Source of the DNA: JACMJP01 sp046160675
GTDB taxonomy: Bacteria > Bacteroidota > Bacteroidia > Chitinophagales > BACL12
Direction: 5' to 3'
Length of the DNA: 18,243 bases
Assembly: GCA_046160675.1 (NCBI GenBank)
Contig: JBJXHH010000178.1
Location: 1 to 18,243, forward strand
Numbering within the stretch: the stretch's first letter is position 1; the number at the start of each line of letters is the position of its first letter. This document shows positions 1 through 7,262 of the stretch, one piece after another. Below the pieces are notes generated by a model. It was not told the DNA's origin and did no database searches. It saw nothing but the letters and a program-made list of their open reading frames with translations. A program made the translations under genes and the position numbers.

Positions 1-2
1 AG

Positions 3-626
3 GGAATTTATGTCGGCGAAAAACAAGACGGCATGTACGACATTGAAAAAATTCAGTTCACAGGATTTCTTGCACAGGATGTTGACGCAGCAGCAAAAAA
101 AATAAACTATGATTTTTCGGGAGTTGATAAAAGTGGGGACATCATGGGCCTGCGCTACAGCAGTTTTGTAGTGCCGATGGTGAAAGCCATTCAGGAGTTG
201 AGTGAGGAAAACGAAAATCTAAAACAAGAAAACTCTGATTTTGAAAAACGCATTTCCAAACTCGAAAAACTCATCACAAAACAAGGCATTGTGTTGAGCG
301 ATGAAACAACAGCACAGGAAATCAGCACAACAAAAGTAACATTAGAACAAGCTGATGTAGCTAACGAACTCCCGACGCTCGCTCAAAACATCCCCAACCC
401 CTTCACAGGAAAAACAAACATCAATTATTTTGTTCCGCTAACATCAACATCAGCACAAATAAAAATTGCAAACTCAAACGGGCAGAGTTTATTTCTTGCT
501 GATGTAAAACTCGGCACAGGAGTTTTAGAAATAGAAGCCAGCCAACTTGCAGCCGGAACGTACAGTTACACTTTGCTGGTGGATGGTAAAGTGATGGATA
601 CAAAACTGATGGTGATTCAGAGGTGA
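3..626 (+). CDS. C-terminal part of a secreted tail-fibre-chaperone (S74-like) protein with T9SS sorting domain (5' truncated by window edge)
   Basis: The frame is open from the first complete codon, so the gene begins before the window. About 207 residues are visible. In order: a region resembling the intramolecular chaperone (peptidase S74) domain found at the ends of tail-fibre-like proteins (TGFLAQDV, then LRYSSFVVPMVKAIQEL); a short Glu/Lys/Asn-rich coiled coil (SEENENLKQENSDFEKRISKLEKL); a Thr/Gln-rich linker; and a C-terminal domain of about 80 residues starting LAQNIPNPFTGKTNINYFVP and ending in GTYSYTLLVDG...KLMVIQR, the usual pattern of type A type IX secretion sorting domains. In that family the C-terminal domain directs export across the outer membrane and surface attachment or release. 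The passenger is outside the window, so its role is unknown. A strong terminator follows. Confidence 0.85.
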   Translation, partial: GIYVGEKQDGMYDIEKIQFTGFLAQDVDAAAKKINYDFSGVDKSGDIMGLRYSSFVVPMVKAIQELSEENENLKQENSDFEKRISKLEKLITKQGIVLSDETTAQEISTTKVTLEQADVANELPTLAQNIPNPFTGKTNINYFVPLTSTSAQIKIANSNGQSLFLADVKLGTGVLEIEASQLAAGTYSYTLLVDGKVMDTKLMVIQR

Positions 627-639
627 GTTACATGAAACC

Positions 640-672
640 AAACCTCCGGGAGCCTTAAACCCGGAGGTTTTT
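640..672 (+). terminator. Rho-independent terminator after the T9SS protein
   Basis: A perfect 10-bp G+C-rich stem (AACCTCCGGG at 641-650 with CCCGGAGGTT at 660-669), extended by an A-T pair at 640/670, has a 9-nt loop and leads into TTTTT. It lies 14 bases past the stop codon at 624-626 and separates this gene from the independently promoted gene at 760. Confidence 0.9.
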
Positions 673-698
673 CATTTCAGATTCACCACAATTGGCGA

Positions 699-729
699 TT
701 GCGCAGTATTTATCTTCAAAATACTTTTG
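699..729 (+). promoter_or_regulatory. Bacteroidota-type promoter for the gene at 760
   Basis: TTG (699-701), a 20-bp spacer, then TACTTTTG (722-729) match the -33 TTG / -7 TAnnTTTG consensus of the primary sigma factor in Bacteroidota. Transcription would start around 734, giving a leader of roughly 25 nt before the ATG at 760. Confidence 0.65.
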
Positions 730-759
730 CAGTATTAAATCACTGTAAAAACAAAACAC

Positions 760-1185
760 ATGAAAAAATTATTGAACGCATCCCTTCTCAGTCTCATCTT
801 CCTGTTTTCATACAATGGGTTGTATGCACAAAAAAACAAGAACGCTTTATCAGAATATGATATCAATCACCCTGCACCCCGGGTTGAATCTGTAAGTATC
901 AGTGGAACAAAAGCTTTAGTTCACCTTGGTACAAATACAAAAGCAAAGTATGATATTATAACTTGTACAAATATTCTTACAGGTGAAAATACAATTATAC
1001 GCCAGGCTTCAGCAGAAACTGTGTATTTAAACAATCTTGATTCCGGCTCTTATTTTGAAGTGAAACTTCAACATGTTTATCCTGACGGTGAAGTTTCTAA
1101 AACTTTACAATTTTGTTTCTCAACGGAACTTACAACGGAAGCAACTTCTATGCGTACCCATAGTTACGTCGAAGCTGAAAAATAA
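760..1185 (+). CDS. Small exported protein, fibronectin-III-like, unknown function
   Basis: 141 residues. Residues 1-23 form a classical signal peptide (MKKLL, a hydrophobic run, then LYAQ), so the mature protein is probably periplasmic or secreted. The remainder has alternating beta-strand character. The segment from about residue 40 to 128 (VESVSISGTKALVHLGT, then YLNNLDSGSYFEVKLQHVYPDG) resembles a single fibronectin type III-like domain with its DSGSYFEVKL turn near the end. No catalytic motif is visible, and there is no lipobox or T9SS tail. It has its own promoter and shares a hairpin terminator with the convergent rarA. The domain call rests on pattern resemblance only; I do not recognise a named family. 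Confidence 0.75.
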   Translation: MKKLLNASLLSLIFLFSYNGLYAQKNKNALSEYDINHPAPRVESVSISGTKALVHLGTNTKAKYDIITCTNILTGENTIIRQASAETVYLNNLDSGSYFEVKLQHVYPDGEVSKTLQFCFSTELTTEATSMRTHSYVEAEK

Positions 1186-1191
1186 AATAAC

Positions 1192-1222
1192 AAGAGGTAT
1201 GACTTTAATAGTCATACTTCTT
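1192..1222. terminator. Bidirectional terminator between convergent genes, overlapping the end of rarA
   Basis: AAGAGGTATGACT (1192-1204) pairs with AGTCATACTTCTT (1210-1222) over 13 positions with one G-U wobble and a 5-nt loop. On the plus strand it runs into TTTCCCCATTTTT. On the minus strand it runs into a U-rich stretch (TTGTTATTTTATTTTT). The rarA stop codon (TTA at 1205-1207 on the plus strand) sits in the loop, so the last codons of rarA form one arm. Confidence 0.75.
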
Positions 1223-2473
1223 TCCCCATTTTTCTCTGAGGTACTTGCGCATCTCTTCTTCCCTTAGATTACTTCCCGGTTCATAAAACTTTGAGCCTTT
1301 AATTTCATCAGGCAAAAACTCCATGTTAATGAAATTTCCTTCGTATTCATGCGCATACTGATAATCTTTCCCGTAGTCAAGCTCTTTCATCAATGTAGTC
1401 GGTGCATTACGGATGGCAAGAGGAACAGGAAGGTCACCATGCTCTTTTACAATATTCAATGCCTGCATTAATGCTGCATAACTTGCATTGCTTTTAACTG
1501 AAGAAGCAAGGTACACAACAGTTTGGGCCAGCACCAAGCTACATTCAGGGTAACCCAGCATCGTTACTGCATGAAAACAACTTGTTGCAAGCACAAGGGC
1601 ATTCGGATTTGCATTGCCAATATCTTCGCTGGCAAGAATGAGCATTCTCCTGGCAATAAATTTCGGGTCTTCTCCCCCTTCTATCATTCTTGCTAGATAG
1701 TACAGTGATGCATTCGGATCGCTGCCCCGCATACTTTTTATAAATGCTGAAATAATATCATAATGCTGTTCACCATCTTTATCATACAGGGCAGTTTTTT
1801 TCTGGGCAAGCTGTGTAACTAGTGCGTCAGTGATTTCAATTTCATTTTTTGGAACAGATTCATAAATGAGCTCAAGCAGGTTTAATAATTTTCTCGCATC
1901 GCCGCCGCTTAGTCTGAGTAACGCTTCTTCTTCCTTCACATTAATTTCTCTTTTATTCAAATATTCATCCTCTGTGATGGCTTTGTGAATGAGTTGCTGT
2001 AGATCCTGTTTTATAAATTCTTTCAACACATAAACCTGGCAGCGGGAAAGTAATGCTGATATAACTTCGAAAGATGGGTTCTCGGTAGTTGCGCCGATAA
2101 GAACGATCATTCCCTTTTCCACTGCTCCAAGCAAAGAATCTTGTTGGGCTTTATTGAAACGATGTATCTCGTCAATGAACAGAACAATTCTTCCGCTTCT
2201 TGAGGCTTTGTCAATAATTTCCCGAACATCTTTCACTCCGGAAGAAACAGCACTGAGAGAAAAAAAAGGAAGTTTTGCTGCATTGGCAAGAATGTTTGCA
2301 AGCGTTGTTTTTCCAACACCTGGTGGGCCCCAGAAGATCATGGAAAGTATCTTCCGGCTTTCTATCATTTTACGCAACACCTGCCCTTCACCAACCAGGT
2401 GTTGCTGCCCGATAAAGTCGTCTAAATTTTTCGGGCGCAATCTTTCAGCAAGTGGCAATGTTTCGAAAAGCAT
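1205..2473 (-). CDS. rarA: Replication-associated recombination protein A (RarA/MgsA), AAA+ ATPase
   Basis: 422 residues, the usual length for the RarA/MgsA/WRNIP1 family of clamp-loader-like ATPases that act at stalled replication forks. N-terminal PLAERLRP...DDFIGQQHL is the family signature. Walker A is GPPGVGKT (residues 49-56), Walker B is LFIDEIHRF (D101, E102), sensor 1 is in GATTENPSF (about 128-135), and the arginine-finger region is SALLSRC (R144). The C-terminal half (SDPNASLYYLARMIEGGEDP and following) is the tetramerisation/lid region. The ATG at 2473 is only 4 bases from a TACTTTTG box, so the mRNA may be nearly leaderless. The gene is convergent with the small exported protein and separated from exbD upstream by a terminator, so it is probably a single-gene unit. 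Confidence 0.96.
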   Translation of the reverse strand: MLFETLPLAERLRPKNLDDFIGQQHLVGEGQVLRKMIESRKILSMIFWGPPGVGKTTLANILANAAKLPFFSLSAVSSGVKDVREIIDKASRSGRIVLFIDEIHRFNKAQQDSLLGAVEKGMIVLIGATTENPSFEVISALLSRCQVYVLKEFIKQDLQQLIHKAITEDEYLNKREINVKEEEALLRLSGGDARKLLNLLELIYESVPKNEIEITDALVTQLAQKKTALYDKDGEQHYDIISAFIKSMRGSDPNASLYYLARMIEGGEDPKFIARRMLILASEDIGNANPNALVLATSCFHAVTMLGYPECSLVLAQTVVYLASSVKSNASYAALMQALNIVKEHGDLPVPLAIRNAPTTLMKELDYGKDYQYAHEYEGNFINMEFLPDEIKGSKFYEPGSNLREEEMRKYLREKWGKKYDY

Positions 2474-2477
2474 AAAT

Positions 2478-2485
2478 CAAAAGTA
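2478..2485 (-). promoter_or_regulatory. -7 box of the rarA promoter
   Basis: On the minus strand TACTTTTG (TAnnTTTG consensus) lies 4 bases before the rarA ATG. No good TTG is found at 19-21 bp upstream (the nearest is 27 bp away), so the -33 element is weak or absent. Confidence 0.45.
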
Positions 2486-2510
2486 GGAAAAAATACTTCT
2501 TGTGTTTTAA

Positions 2511-2542
2511 AACAAAAATGCCGAAAATGATTTCCGGCATTT
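2511..2542 (-). terminator. Rho-independent terminator after exbD
   Basis: Read on the minus strand, AAATGCCG (2542-2535) pairs with CGGCATTT (2523-2516), and the hairpin continues into TTTTTGTT. It lies 24 bases past the exbD stop and just upstream of the rarA promoter. Confidence 0.75.
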
Positions 2543-2566
2543 CAACTTGCTATATGAGTAAAACTA

Positions 2567-2968
2567 CTAATTCCCGGATTTTGATGTGCTCATGACTATA
2601 CGCACTTTATTTTTAGAGCCCATCTGTAATACATCCACAAGATCCTGGATTGTTAAAGTAGCGTCAGCTCTTAATACAATCACTTTCTCTTCGCTTCCAG
2701 CAGTTGCTTTTACAATGGCTTGTTCCAGTTCCTCATAAGGTACTAACTCTTTATCCAGGTAATATTGTTTATCACCTGTGATAGTCAGAGTTACATCTTG
2801 TTTGCTGTAAGTATCTGTGCTGTCTGCTTTCGGTAATAAAACTTTTATCACATTGGGATTTGCAAGAGTAGAAATGATGAGAAAAAACAACATGAGAAAA
2901 AACATAATGTCATTCATGGATGCAGAAAACACTTCCGCTTCAAAATGCCTTTTTCTACCTACTCTCAT
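2567..2968 (-). CDS. exbD: ExbD/TolR-family biopolymer transport protein
   Basis: 133 residues, typical for ExbD/TolR. A short basic cytoplasmic N-terminus (RVGRKRHFE) is followed by one membrane helix (about residues 19-37) beginning SMNDIMFFLMLFFL. D20 in this helix corresponds to the conserved protonatable aspartate of the family. The periplasmic domain (about 40-130) contains the ADATLTIQDLVDVLQ segment typical of ExbD. With ExbB it forms the inner-membrane proton channel that powers TonB-dependent outer-membrane transport or Tol-type envelope functions. The ATG directly abuts the exbB stop (TAA-ATG), so the two are translationally coupled. No tonB gene is visible beside it, and a terminator follows. 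Confidence 0.93.
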   Translation of the reverse strand: MRVGRKRHFEAEVFSASMNDIMFFLMLFFLIISTLANPNVIKVLLPKADSTDTYSKQDVTLTITGDKQYYLDKELVPYEELEQAIVKATAGSEEKVIVLRADATLTIQDLVDVLQMGSKNKVRIVMSTSKSGN

Positions 2969-3670
2969 TTACTCGGCTTTATTTATGATCCTGATAAAAT
3001 CAAAAGCAGTCTTTTGCAATTTGAGCGCAAACCTGTCAATCTTCATATTCAGCAAGTGATAGCCACCATAAGCAATAATACCGGTTAATAACCCGAAACC
3101 GCTGGTTACCATTTTTTCATACAATCCGGATGAAATAATGCTGATTGAAATATCATTGGAAACTGATATGTCATAAAATATATTAATAACACCCGCAATG
3201 GTACCGATGAAGCCAAGCATGGGAGCTATACCTGCAATGATCCCTAAGTAACCAAGATGTTTTTCCATCTCCATGATCTCAATGTTACTGGATGTTTCAA
3301 GATTAGATTCTATTTCCCGCATGCTCCTTCCCAGTGTTCCAAGCCCTGATTCAATAACTCTCGCTTGCGAAGTATTCATGTTCCGGGCATAAGATTCTGC
3401 AGCTGCGAGGTTTCCCATGGTAAGTTGGTCTTTGATAGATGGGATCATCCTATCATCAACCCTCGAAGATTTATTTATTACTAAAAATTTATAAATCCAG
3501 ATATAGATACTTACTAATAACAGGATGGCGATGGGGATCATAACCGGCCCGCCTTTCATGAGTAATTCTATGAGTAGTAATTTGTCATCAACTGGTGTAA
3601 CCGTGGTTGTATCCATCGGTTCCAGGCTTTGAAAGGTTTGGGTACTTTGAAGAATTACTGCAAGGCTCAT
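2969..3670 (-). CDS. exbB: ExbB/TolQ/MotA-family proton channel protein
   Basis: 233 residues with the three-helix topology of ExbB/TolQ: TM1 about 44-64, a large cytoplasmic segment (about 65-137), then paired TM2 (about 138-166, YLGIIAGIAPMLGFIGTIAG) and TM3 (about 188-208, VTSGFGLLTGIIAYGGYHLL). The Gly-rich PMLGFIGTIAGV motif and the Thr-bearing TM3 are characteristic of the MotA/TolQ/ExbB channel domain. It pairs with the abutting exbD to form a proton-driven energiser of outer-membrane processes. Whether it serves TonB or Tol cannot be decided, because neither partner is present. The N-terminal 30 residues are polar and poorly conserved-looking, so M19 is an alternative start. Confidence 0.93.
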   Translation of the reverse strand: MSLAVILQSTQTFQSLEPMDTTTVTPVDDKLLLIELLMKGGPVMIPIAILLLVSIYIWIYKFLVINKSSRVDDRMIPSIKDQLTMGNLAAAESYARNMNTSQARVIESGLGTLGRSMREIESNLETSSNIEIMEMEKHLGYLGIIAGIAPMLGFIGTIAGVINIFYDISVSNDISISIISSGLYEKMVTSGFGLLTGIIAYGGYHLLNMKIDRFALKLQKTAFDFIRIINKAE

Positions 3671-3738
3671 GTTACACTATTTAAAGAATGGATAAAAATT
3701 TAAGTTGTACAAAAAAAATACTTAATGTGTAGTGTAAC
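3671..3738. repeat. Inverted repeat flanking the exbB leader
   Basis: GTTACACTA (3671-3679, immediately before the exbB start codon) and TAGTGTAAC (3730-3738) are perfect 9-bp inverted copies separated by 50 bp, bracketing the putative -7 box. Two protein-binding half sites would fit, but chance cannot be excluded in AT-rich DNA. Confidence 0.35.
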
Positions 3739-3744
3739 GAACAA
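3713..3744 (-). promoter_or_regulatory. Possible exbBD promoter
   Basis: On the minus strand TTG (3744-3742) is followed after 21 bp by TATTTTTT (3720-3713), a near match to TAnnTTTG, about 40 bases before the exbB start. It is weaker than the other promoters in the window. The rest of the 225-bp gap 3671-3895 shows nothing else I can name. Confidence 0.35.
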
Positions 3745-3895
3745 TAGGCGTTGAATTTATTCTCACTTTACCAGAACTTGTCTATAATACTGTTCGATAA
3801 AAACAAGTTACGGATGTGTACTAATACGCTGAAATGCAAAAGATTATTGTGTTTGTGCGTAAATAAATTCAGGGTGGAAGTTTTTCGGAATTTCG

Positions 3896-5206
3896 TCAAT
3901 TCACTTTTTCGAACCTGTAATTGTCATACTTAAGAATTACTATGTTTTCATTTTCATAATACTTCACTTTGTTATTTTCATCCATGCTGGGAGTGAATTG
4001 AAACCTGTATAGAGGGGATTTTATAAACACATTTTTATCTAAGTTGCTTGCAATGTCGGGGCCAAACATTTTGAGCATTTGCCCGAAATAGAAAGTAAGA
4101 TCATATCCCCTGAATGCGTAATCACTCGGATAAGATTTATATTTTGATTCAAATGCCTTTACAAAACGTTCTGTCCTTGGAGCATTTGCATCTACCCAAT
4201 ACGCAGTAGGATAATGAAAGTTGAGGCTTTCATAATAGTCAATAGAGACAGATTCAAACTCCATCATACCGGGCATGCCTACTATATTTATGTTTTCACT
4301 GCCTCGACTCATTTTAGATATATCTCTTACCAATCCATTCACAAATAATTCATCTGTAGACGCAATAAATATGTAATTCTTTACCCCACTGCTGATATTC
4401 CCTGTTATACCACTTGCTGAGGTTACCTCTTTTAATTTTTTTGATTTGAGAGTGGAATCGTTCTTAAAAAAATTTACAAATTCACTACCCACTTTCGCCT
4501 CAGGAAGTTTATCATTCCTATACACAACAATCACATTGGCATCAGCATCTGATTGATAAAAATACTCTATCGTTTTTTGCAACTGGGTTTTCAATGTTGC
4601 ATTGGCTGTAATATAGTAACGGTTTTCTTTTGTGATATTTTGGGCCGGTGATAAGGGTGAGATAAGAAAAATCTCATTTTCTTTAGCAAACTCAGCTGCA
4701 ATCTTCAGGCTTTGATTAAAAATGGGCCCTATCATAATATCCATGGTCTTCATTTCTGGTTGCTGAAATAATGCAGTAGTGACTGAATCGTCTTTCGCAT
4801 CATCATAAGTGAAAATATTGAGGCTAATGTCCAGGCTTTTCAGCGAATCAAGAGCCATCAATGCACCTTCATAAAACTCAATTGAAGCAAGTGGCTGATA
4901 ACCTAGAAGCTTCTCTTCACTCATTAACGTTGCAAGTTCAATGGCATCCATACCAAAAGGCAGAATGATGGCTACATTATAACTGTTTTTTTTCTCCCAG
5001 CTTTTTTTTGTTTTTATTGTTTCGGCTTTTGTTTCATTTTCAACTACAGGAATTGAGTCTTTAATATCCTTGTTATCAGTAACTGTTGAATCGGATTTGT
5101 TTGGTTGTAGAATGATAACTTCATCTTCAGTTTTTTGTGTTTTTTTAAAAATACCGCATGATGATGTAAGAATCACCATCAAATAAAACAATAAAGAAAA
5201 CTTCAA
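3896..5206 (-). CDS. Periplasmic-binding-fold lipoprotein (ABC transporter substrate-binding-like), downstream of guaA
   Basis: The frame is open to an ATG at 5278, but that start would overlap guaA by 71 bases. A TTG at 5206-5204, one base after the guaA stop and preceded by GGGAG, yields MKFSLLFYLMVILTSSC, a textbook lipoprotein signal with lipobox LTSSC (C17). I prefer that start, giving 436 residues; an ATG at 5251 is also possible. After the lipid-anchored Cys comes a charged, Thr/Lys/Glu-rich linker (about 20-72). A two-lobed type I periplasmic-binding domain follows, opening with YNVAIILPFG and containing FYEGALMALDSL, IMIGPIFNQS and FLISPLSP. Its last part (SYPSDYAFRGYDLTFYFGQML) matches Leu/Ile/Val-binding-like proteins. 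No permease or ATPase is nearby, so a structural or sensing role is as likely as transport. Related Bacteroidota proteins, as I recall, often carry LysM repeats; none is seen here. Confidence 0.85.
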   Translation of the reverse strand: MKFSLLFYLMVILTSSCGIFKKTQKTEDEVIILQPNKSDSTVTDNKDIKDSIPVVENETKAETIKTKKSWEKKNSYNVAIILPFGMDAIELATLMSEEKLLGYQPLASIEFYEGALMALDSLKSLDISLNIFTYDDAKDDSVTTALFQQPEMKTMDIMIGPIFNQSLKIAAEFAKENEIFLISPLSPAQNITKENRYYITANATLKTQLQKTIEYFYQSDADANVIVVYRNDKLPEAKVGSEFVNFFKNDSTLKSKKLKEVTSASGITGNISSGVKNYIFIASTDELFVNGLVRDISKMSRGSENINIVGMPGMMEFESVSIDYYESLNFHYPTAYWVDANAPRTERFVKAFESKYKSYPSDYAFRGYDLTFYFGQMLKMFGPDIASNLDKNVFIKSPLYRFQFTPSMDENNKVKYYENENIVILKYDNYRFEKVN

Positions 5207-5207
5207 T

Positions 5208-6749
5208 TTACTCCCACTCAATTGTAGCAGGCGGTTTAGAACTGATGTCATATACAACACGGTTAATCCCTTTAACATGATTTATAATATCTGATGAAAT
5301 GTGTGCCAATAACTCTGGTGGAAGATGGCTCCAATCTGCAGTCATTCCGTCACTCGAATTTACACAACGTAAAGCAATCACATTTTCGTATGTTCTTTCG
5401 TCACCCATTACACCAACTGTCAGAATTGGTAAAAGTATGGCGCCGGCCTGCCACACTTTGTAGTACCACCCGCTTTTTTTCAGGTGGTTTATGAAAATTG
5501 CATCGGCTTCCTGTATAATCCTAACTTTTTCATATGTAATATCGTCGATTATCCTTATAGCTAAACCTGGACCTGGAAACGGGTGGCGGTTAAGGAGTTC
5601 TTCTTTCAGGTTCAATGCTGTGCCCACTTGCCTTACCTCATCTTTAAATAAAAATCTTAAAGGCTCTACTACCTTTAAATGTAACTTTTCTGGCAAGCCT
5701 CCAACATTGTGGTGAGATTTGATAGTTGCAGACGGTCCATGTACTGATTGAGATTCTATTACATCCGGATATATAGTTCCCTGAGCAAGGTACGTTGCTC
5801 CTTCAATTTTTTTTGCCTCTCTTTCAAACACATCTATAAAAACTTTCCCAATGATTTTTCTTTTTTGTTCGGGATCTTTAATACCGCTAAGGGCAGAAAT
5901 AAATTCATCTGCAGCATCAATACCTAATACCTGCAAACCCATGTCTTTATAAGTGTGCAATACCTCCTCAAACTCATTTTTACGCAACAATCCATTATTA
6001 ACAAAAATGCATGTGAGGTTATTGCTAATAGCTCTATGAAGTAAAATAGCTGCCACACTTGAATCAACACCACCGCTTAAGCCCAGCACCACTTTATCAT
6101 TTCCTGTTTTTGCCTTCAGTTCAGCGACAGTTTCATCAACAAAGGATTGCGGGGTCCATGTTTGAATACAGCCACAAGACCTTACAACAAAGTTTTCCAG
6201 TATTTTTTTGCCTTCAATAGTATGAGTTACTTCGGGATGAAACTGAATACAAAAAACCGGGTAGGTAAATCTTCCTTCGTTGCTAGCAAAGGCCGCTACA
6301 TCAATGCTTGCTGTTTTTGCAGTGATATGAAAGCCCTCAGGCACTTTTACAACGGTATCACTGTGGCTCATCCAAACCTGGCTTTCATCATCTATGCCGT
6401 AAAACAGCTCATTTTCTTTATTTATGATATGCAGGTAAGCCCTGCCATACTCCCGCTTTGAAGAAGGCTGCACCAAACCGCCAAAATGCTGTGCTAGAAA
6501 CTGTGCCCCGTAACATACACAAAGCATGGGTTTTTTACTTTCAATTTTACTGAAGTCGAAACTGGGTTTATCCTCAGAGGCTACTGAGAATGGGCTTCCA
6601 GAAAGAATTATCCCCTTTATATCGGAAGTTATTTCAGGAATTTTTGTACAAGGTACTATTTCGCTGTAAACGTTTAGTTCTCTAACCCGGCGGGCAATCA
6701 GTTGTGTGAACTGCGATCCGAAGTCAATAATGAGAATTTTCTCAATCAT
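5208..6749 (-). CDS. guaA: GMP synthase (glutamine-hydrolysing)
   Basis: 513 residues from the ATG at 6749; a TTG two codons upstream is possible but overlaps the -7 box. It converts XMP, ATP and glutamine to GMP in purine synthesis. The N-terminal class I amidotransferase domain (IEKILIIDFGSQFTQLIARR) has nucleophile C79 in VCYGAQ and the His/Glu pair H171/E173 in QFHPEVTHT. The ATP-pyrophosphatase domain has the P-loop LGLSGGVDSS (SGGVDS at about 225-230). The C-terminal dimerisation domain includes HPFPGPGLAIR, the segment around VNSSDGMTADW and the final PPATIEWE. Length and all catalytic residues fit the family. It follows arsC by 47 bases but has its own -7 box, and it is tightly coupled to the lipoprotein gene downstream. 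Confidence 0.97.
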   Translation of the reverse strand: MIEKILIIDFGSQFTQLIARRVRELNVYSEIVPCTKIPEITSDIKGIILSGSPFSVASEDKPSFDFSKIESKKPMLCVCYGAQFLAQHFGGLVQPSSKREYGRAYLHIINKENELFYGIDDESQVWMSHSDTVVKVPEGFHITAKTASIDVAAFASNEGRFTYPVFCIQFHPEVTHTIEGKKILENFVVRSCGCIQTWTPQSFVDETVAELKAKTGNDKVVLGLSGGVDSSVAAILLHRAISNNLTCIFVNNGLLRKNEFEEVLHTYKDMGLQVLGIDAADEFISALSGIKDPEQKRKIIGKVFIDVFEREAKKIEGATYLAQGTIYPDVIESQSVHGPSATIKSHHNVGGLPEKLHLKVVEPLRFLFKDEVRQVGTALNLKEELLNRHPFPGPGLAIRIIDDITYEKVRIIQEADAIFINHLKKSGWYYKVWQAGAILLPILTVGVMGDERTYENVIALRCVNSSDGMTADWSHLPPELLAHISSDIINHVKGINRVVYDISSKPPATIEWE

Positions 6750-6752
6750 GCG

Positions 6753-6760
6753 CAAAATTA
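6753..6760 (-). promoter_or_regulatory. -7 box of the guaA promoter
   Basis: TAATTTTG on the minus strand matches TAnnTTTG exactly and ends 3 bases before the guaA ATG. The -33 position holds TTC rather than TTG at a 20-bp spacing. If used, the guaA mRNA would be essentially leaderless. Confidence 0.5.
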
Positions 6761-6796
6761 AATGGCAGCGGGGAAACGCAGAAATGGCTTAGGTAT

Positions 6797-7192
6797 TTAG
6801 CTCTCTGCTGCCCTGTTTATAAGGTCTTTCACTTTTATTGCTATATAATCCCGTATGGTCCGGTACTCTTCATCATTCATATGTTTCGGATCAGGTACCT
6901 GCCAATCTTCAAAAGATTTTGATGGAACATAAGGGCATTTATCTCCACAGCCCATTGAAATAACAAAATCAAATTCCATACTGTGGAATTCTTCCACACT
7001 CTTTGAGGAGTGATTCCCCAAATCGTATCCCACTTCTTTCATAAATTGGATAGCCCGAGGGTTTATTTTACCTGTTGGAACAGACCCAGCACTATAAACA
7101 CGAACCTTATCGTCGCCATAAATATGTCCAAATGCCTCAGCGATTTGGCTTCGGTTAGAATTCTCAACACATATAAAAAGCAGATTTTTCAA
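6797..7192 (-). CDS. arsC: Thioredoxin-coupled arsenate reductase (low-molecular-weight phosphatase fold)
   Basis: 131 residues. Starts at a TTG (7192-7190): the only in-frame codons upstream run back to a TAA with no ATG, and the N-terminal strand KNLLFICVE is needed for the fold. The phosphatase-type loop CVENSNRS (C8-x5-R14) is the arsenate-binding site. C82 and C86 in MGCGDKCPYVP provide the further cysteines that shuttle the disulphide to thioredoxin in this class, and DWQVPDP (D101) is the general-acid region. Expected activity is reduction of arsenate to arsenite in the cytoplasm. No arsR, arsenite pump or arsM is adjacent, so it is a stand-alone gene here. A TAATTTTG box lies 23 bases upstream, and GGAAAG precedes the start by a few bases. 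Confidence 0.88.
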   Translation of the reverse strand: MKNLLFICVENSNRSQIAEAFGHIYGDDKVRVYSAGSVPTGKINPRAIQFMKEVGYDLGNHSSKSVEEFHSMEFDFVISMGCGDKCPYVPSKSFEDWQVPDPKHMNDEEYRTIRDYIAIKVKDLINRAAES

Positions 7193-7215
7193 GGCTTTCC
7201 AGCGATATTAAGCTT

Positions 7216-7223
7216 CAAAATTA
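7216..7223 (-). promoter_or_regulatory. -7 box of the arsC promoter
   Basis: TAATTTTG on the minus strand is a full match to TAnnTTTG and lies 23 bases before the TTG start of arsC. No clear TTG is found 19-21 bp upstream, only TTC at about 22. The site is downstream of the T-tract that ends the hairpin unit at 7263-7299. Confidence 0.45.
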
Positions 7224-7262
7224 AGTAAGAAAAGTTAACGGGATGTGAAGAAATTTATAAAT

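Noticed and set aside
3775..3809. Inverted repeat AACTTGT/ACAAGTT
   Set aside because: Only 7 bp with a 21-base loop and no T-tract; expected by chance in AT-rich sequence.
3751..3933. 60-codon plus-strand frame between exbB and the lipoprotein
   Set aside because: Cys/Asn/Leu-rich composition typical of AT-rich noise, no promoter, and it runs into the end of the lipoprotein gene on the other strand.
5207..5278. Upstream ATG start of the lipoprotein inside guaA
   Set aside because: It would push the signal peptide 24 residues inward; the TTG at 5206 gives a normal lipoprotein signal.
6756..6796. Purine riboswitch upstream of guaA
   Set aside because: The gap is only about 45 bases and the -7 box abuts the ATG, leaving no room for an aptamer.
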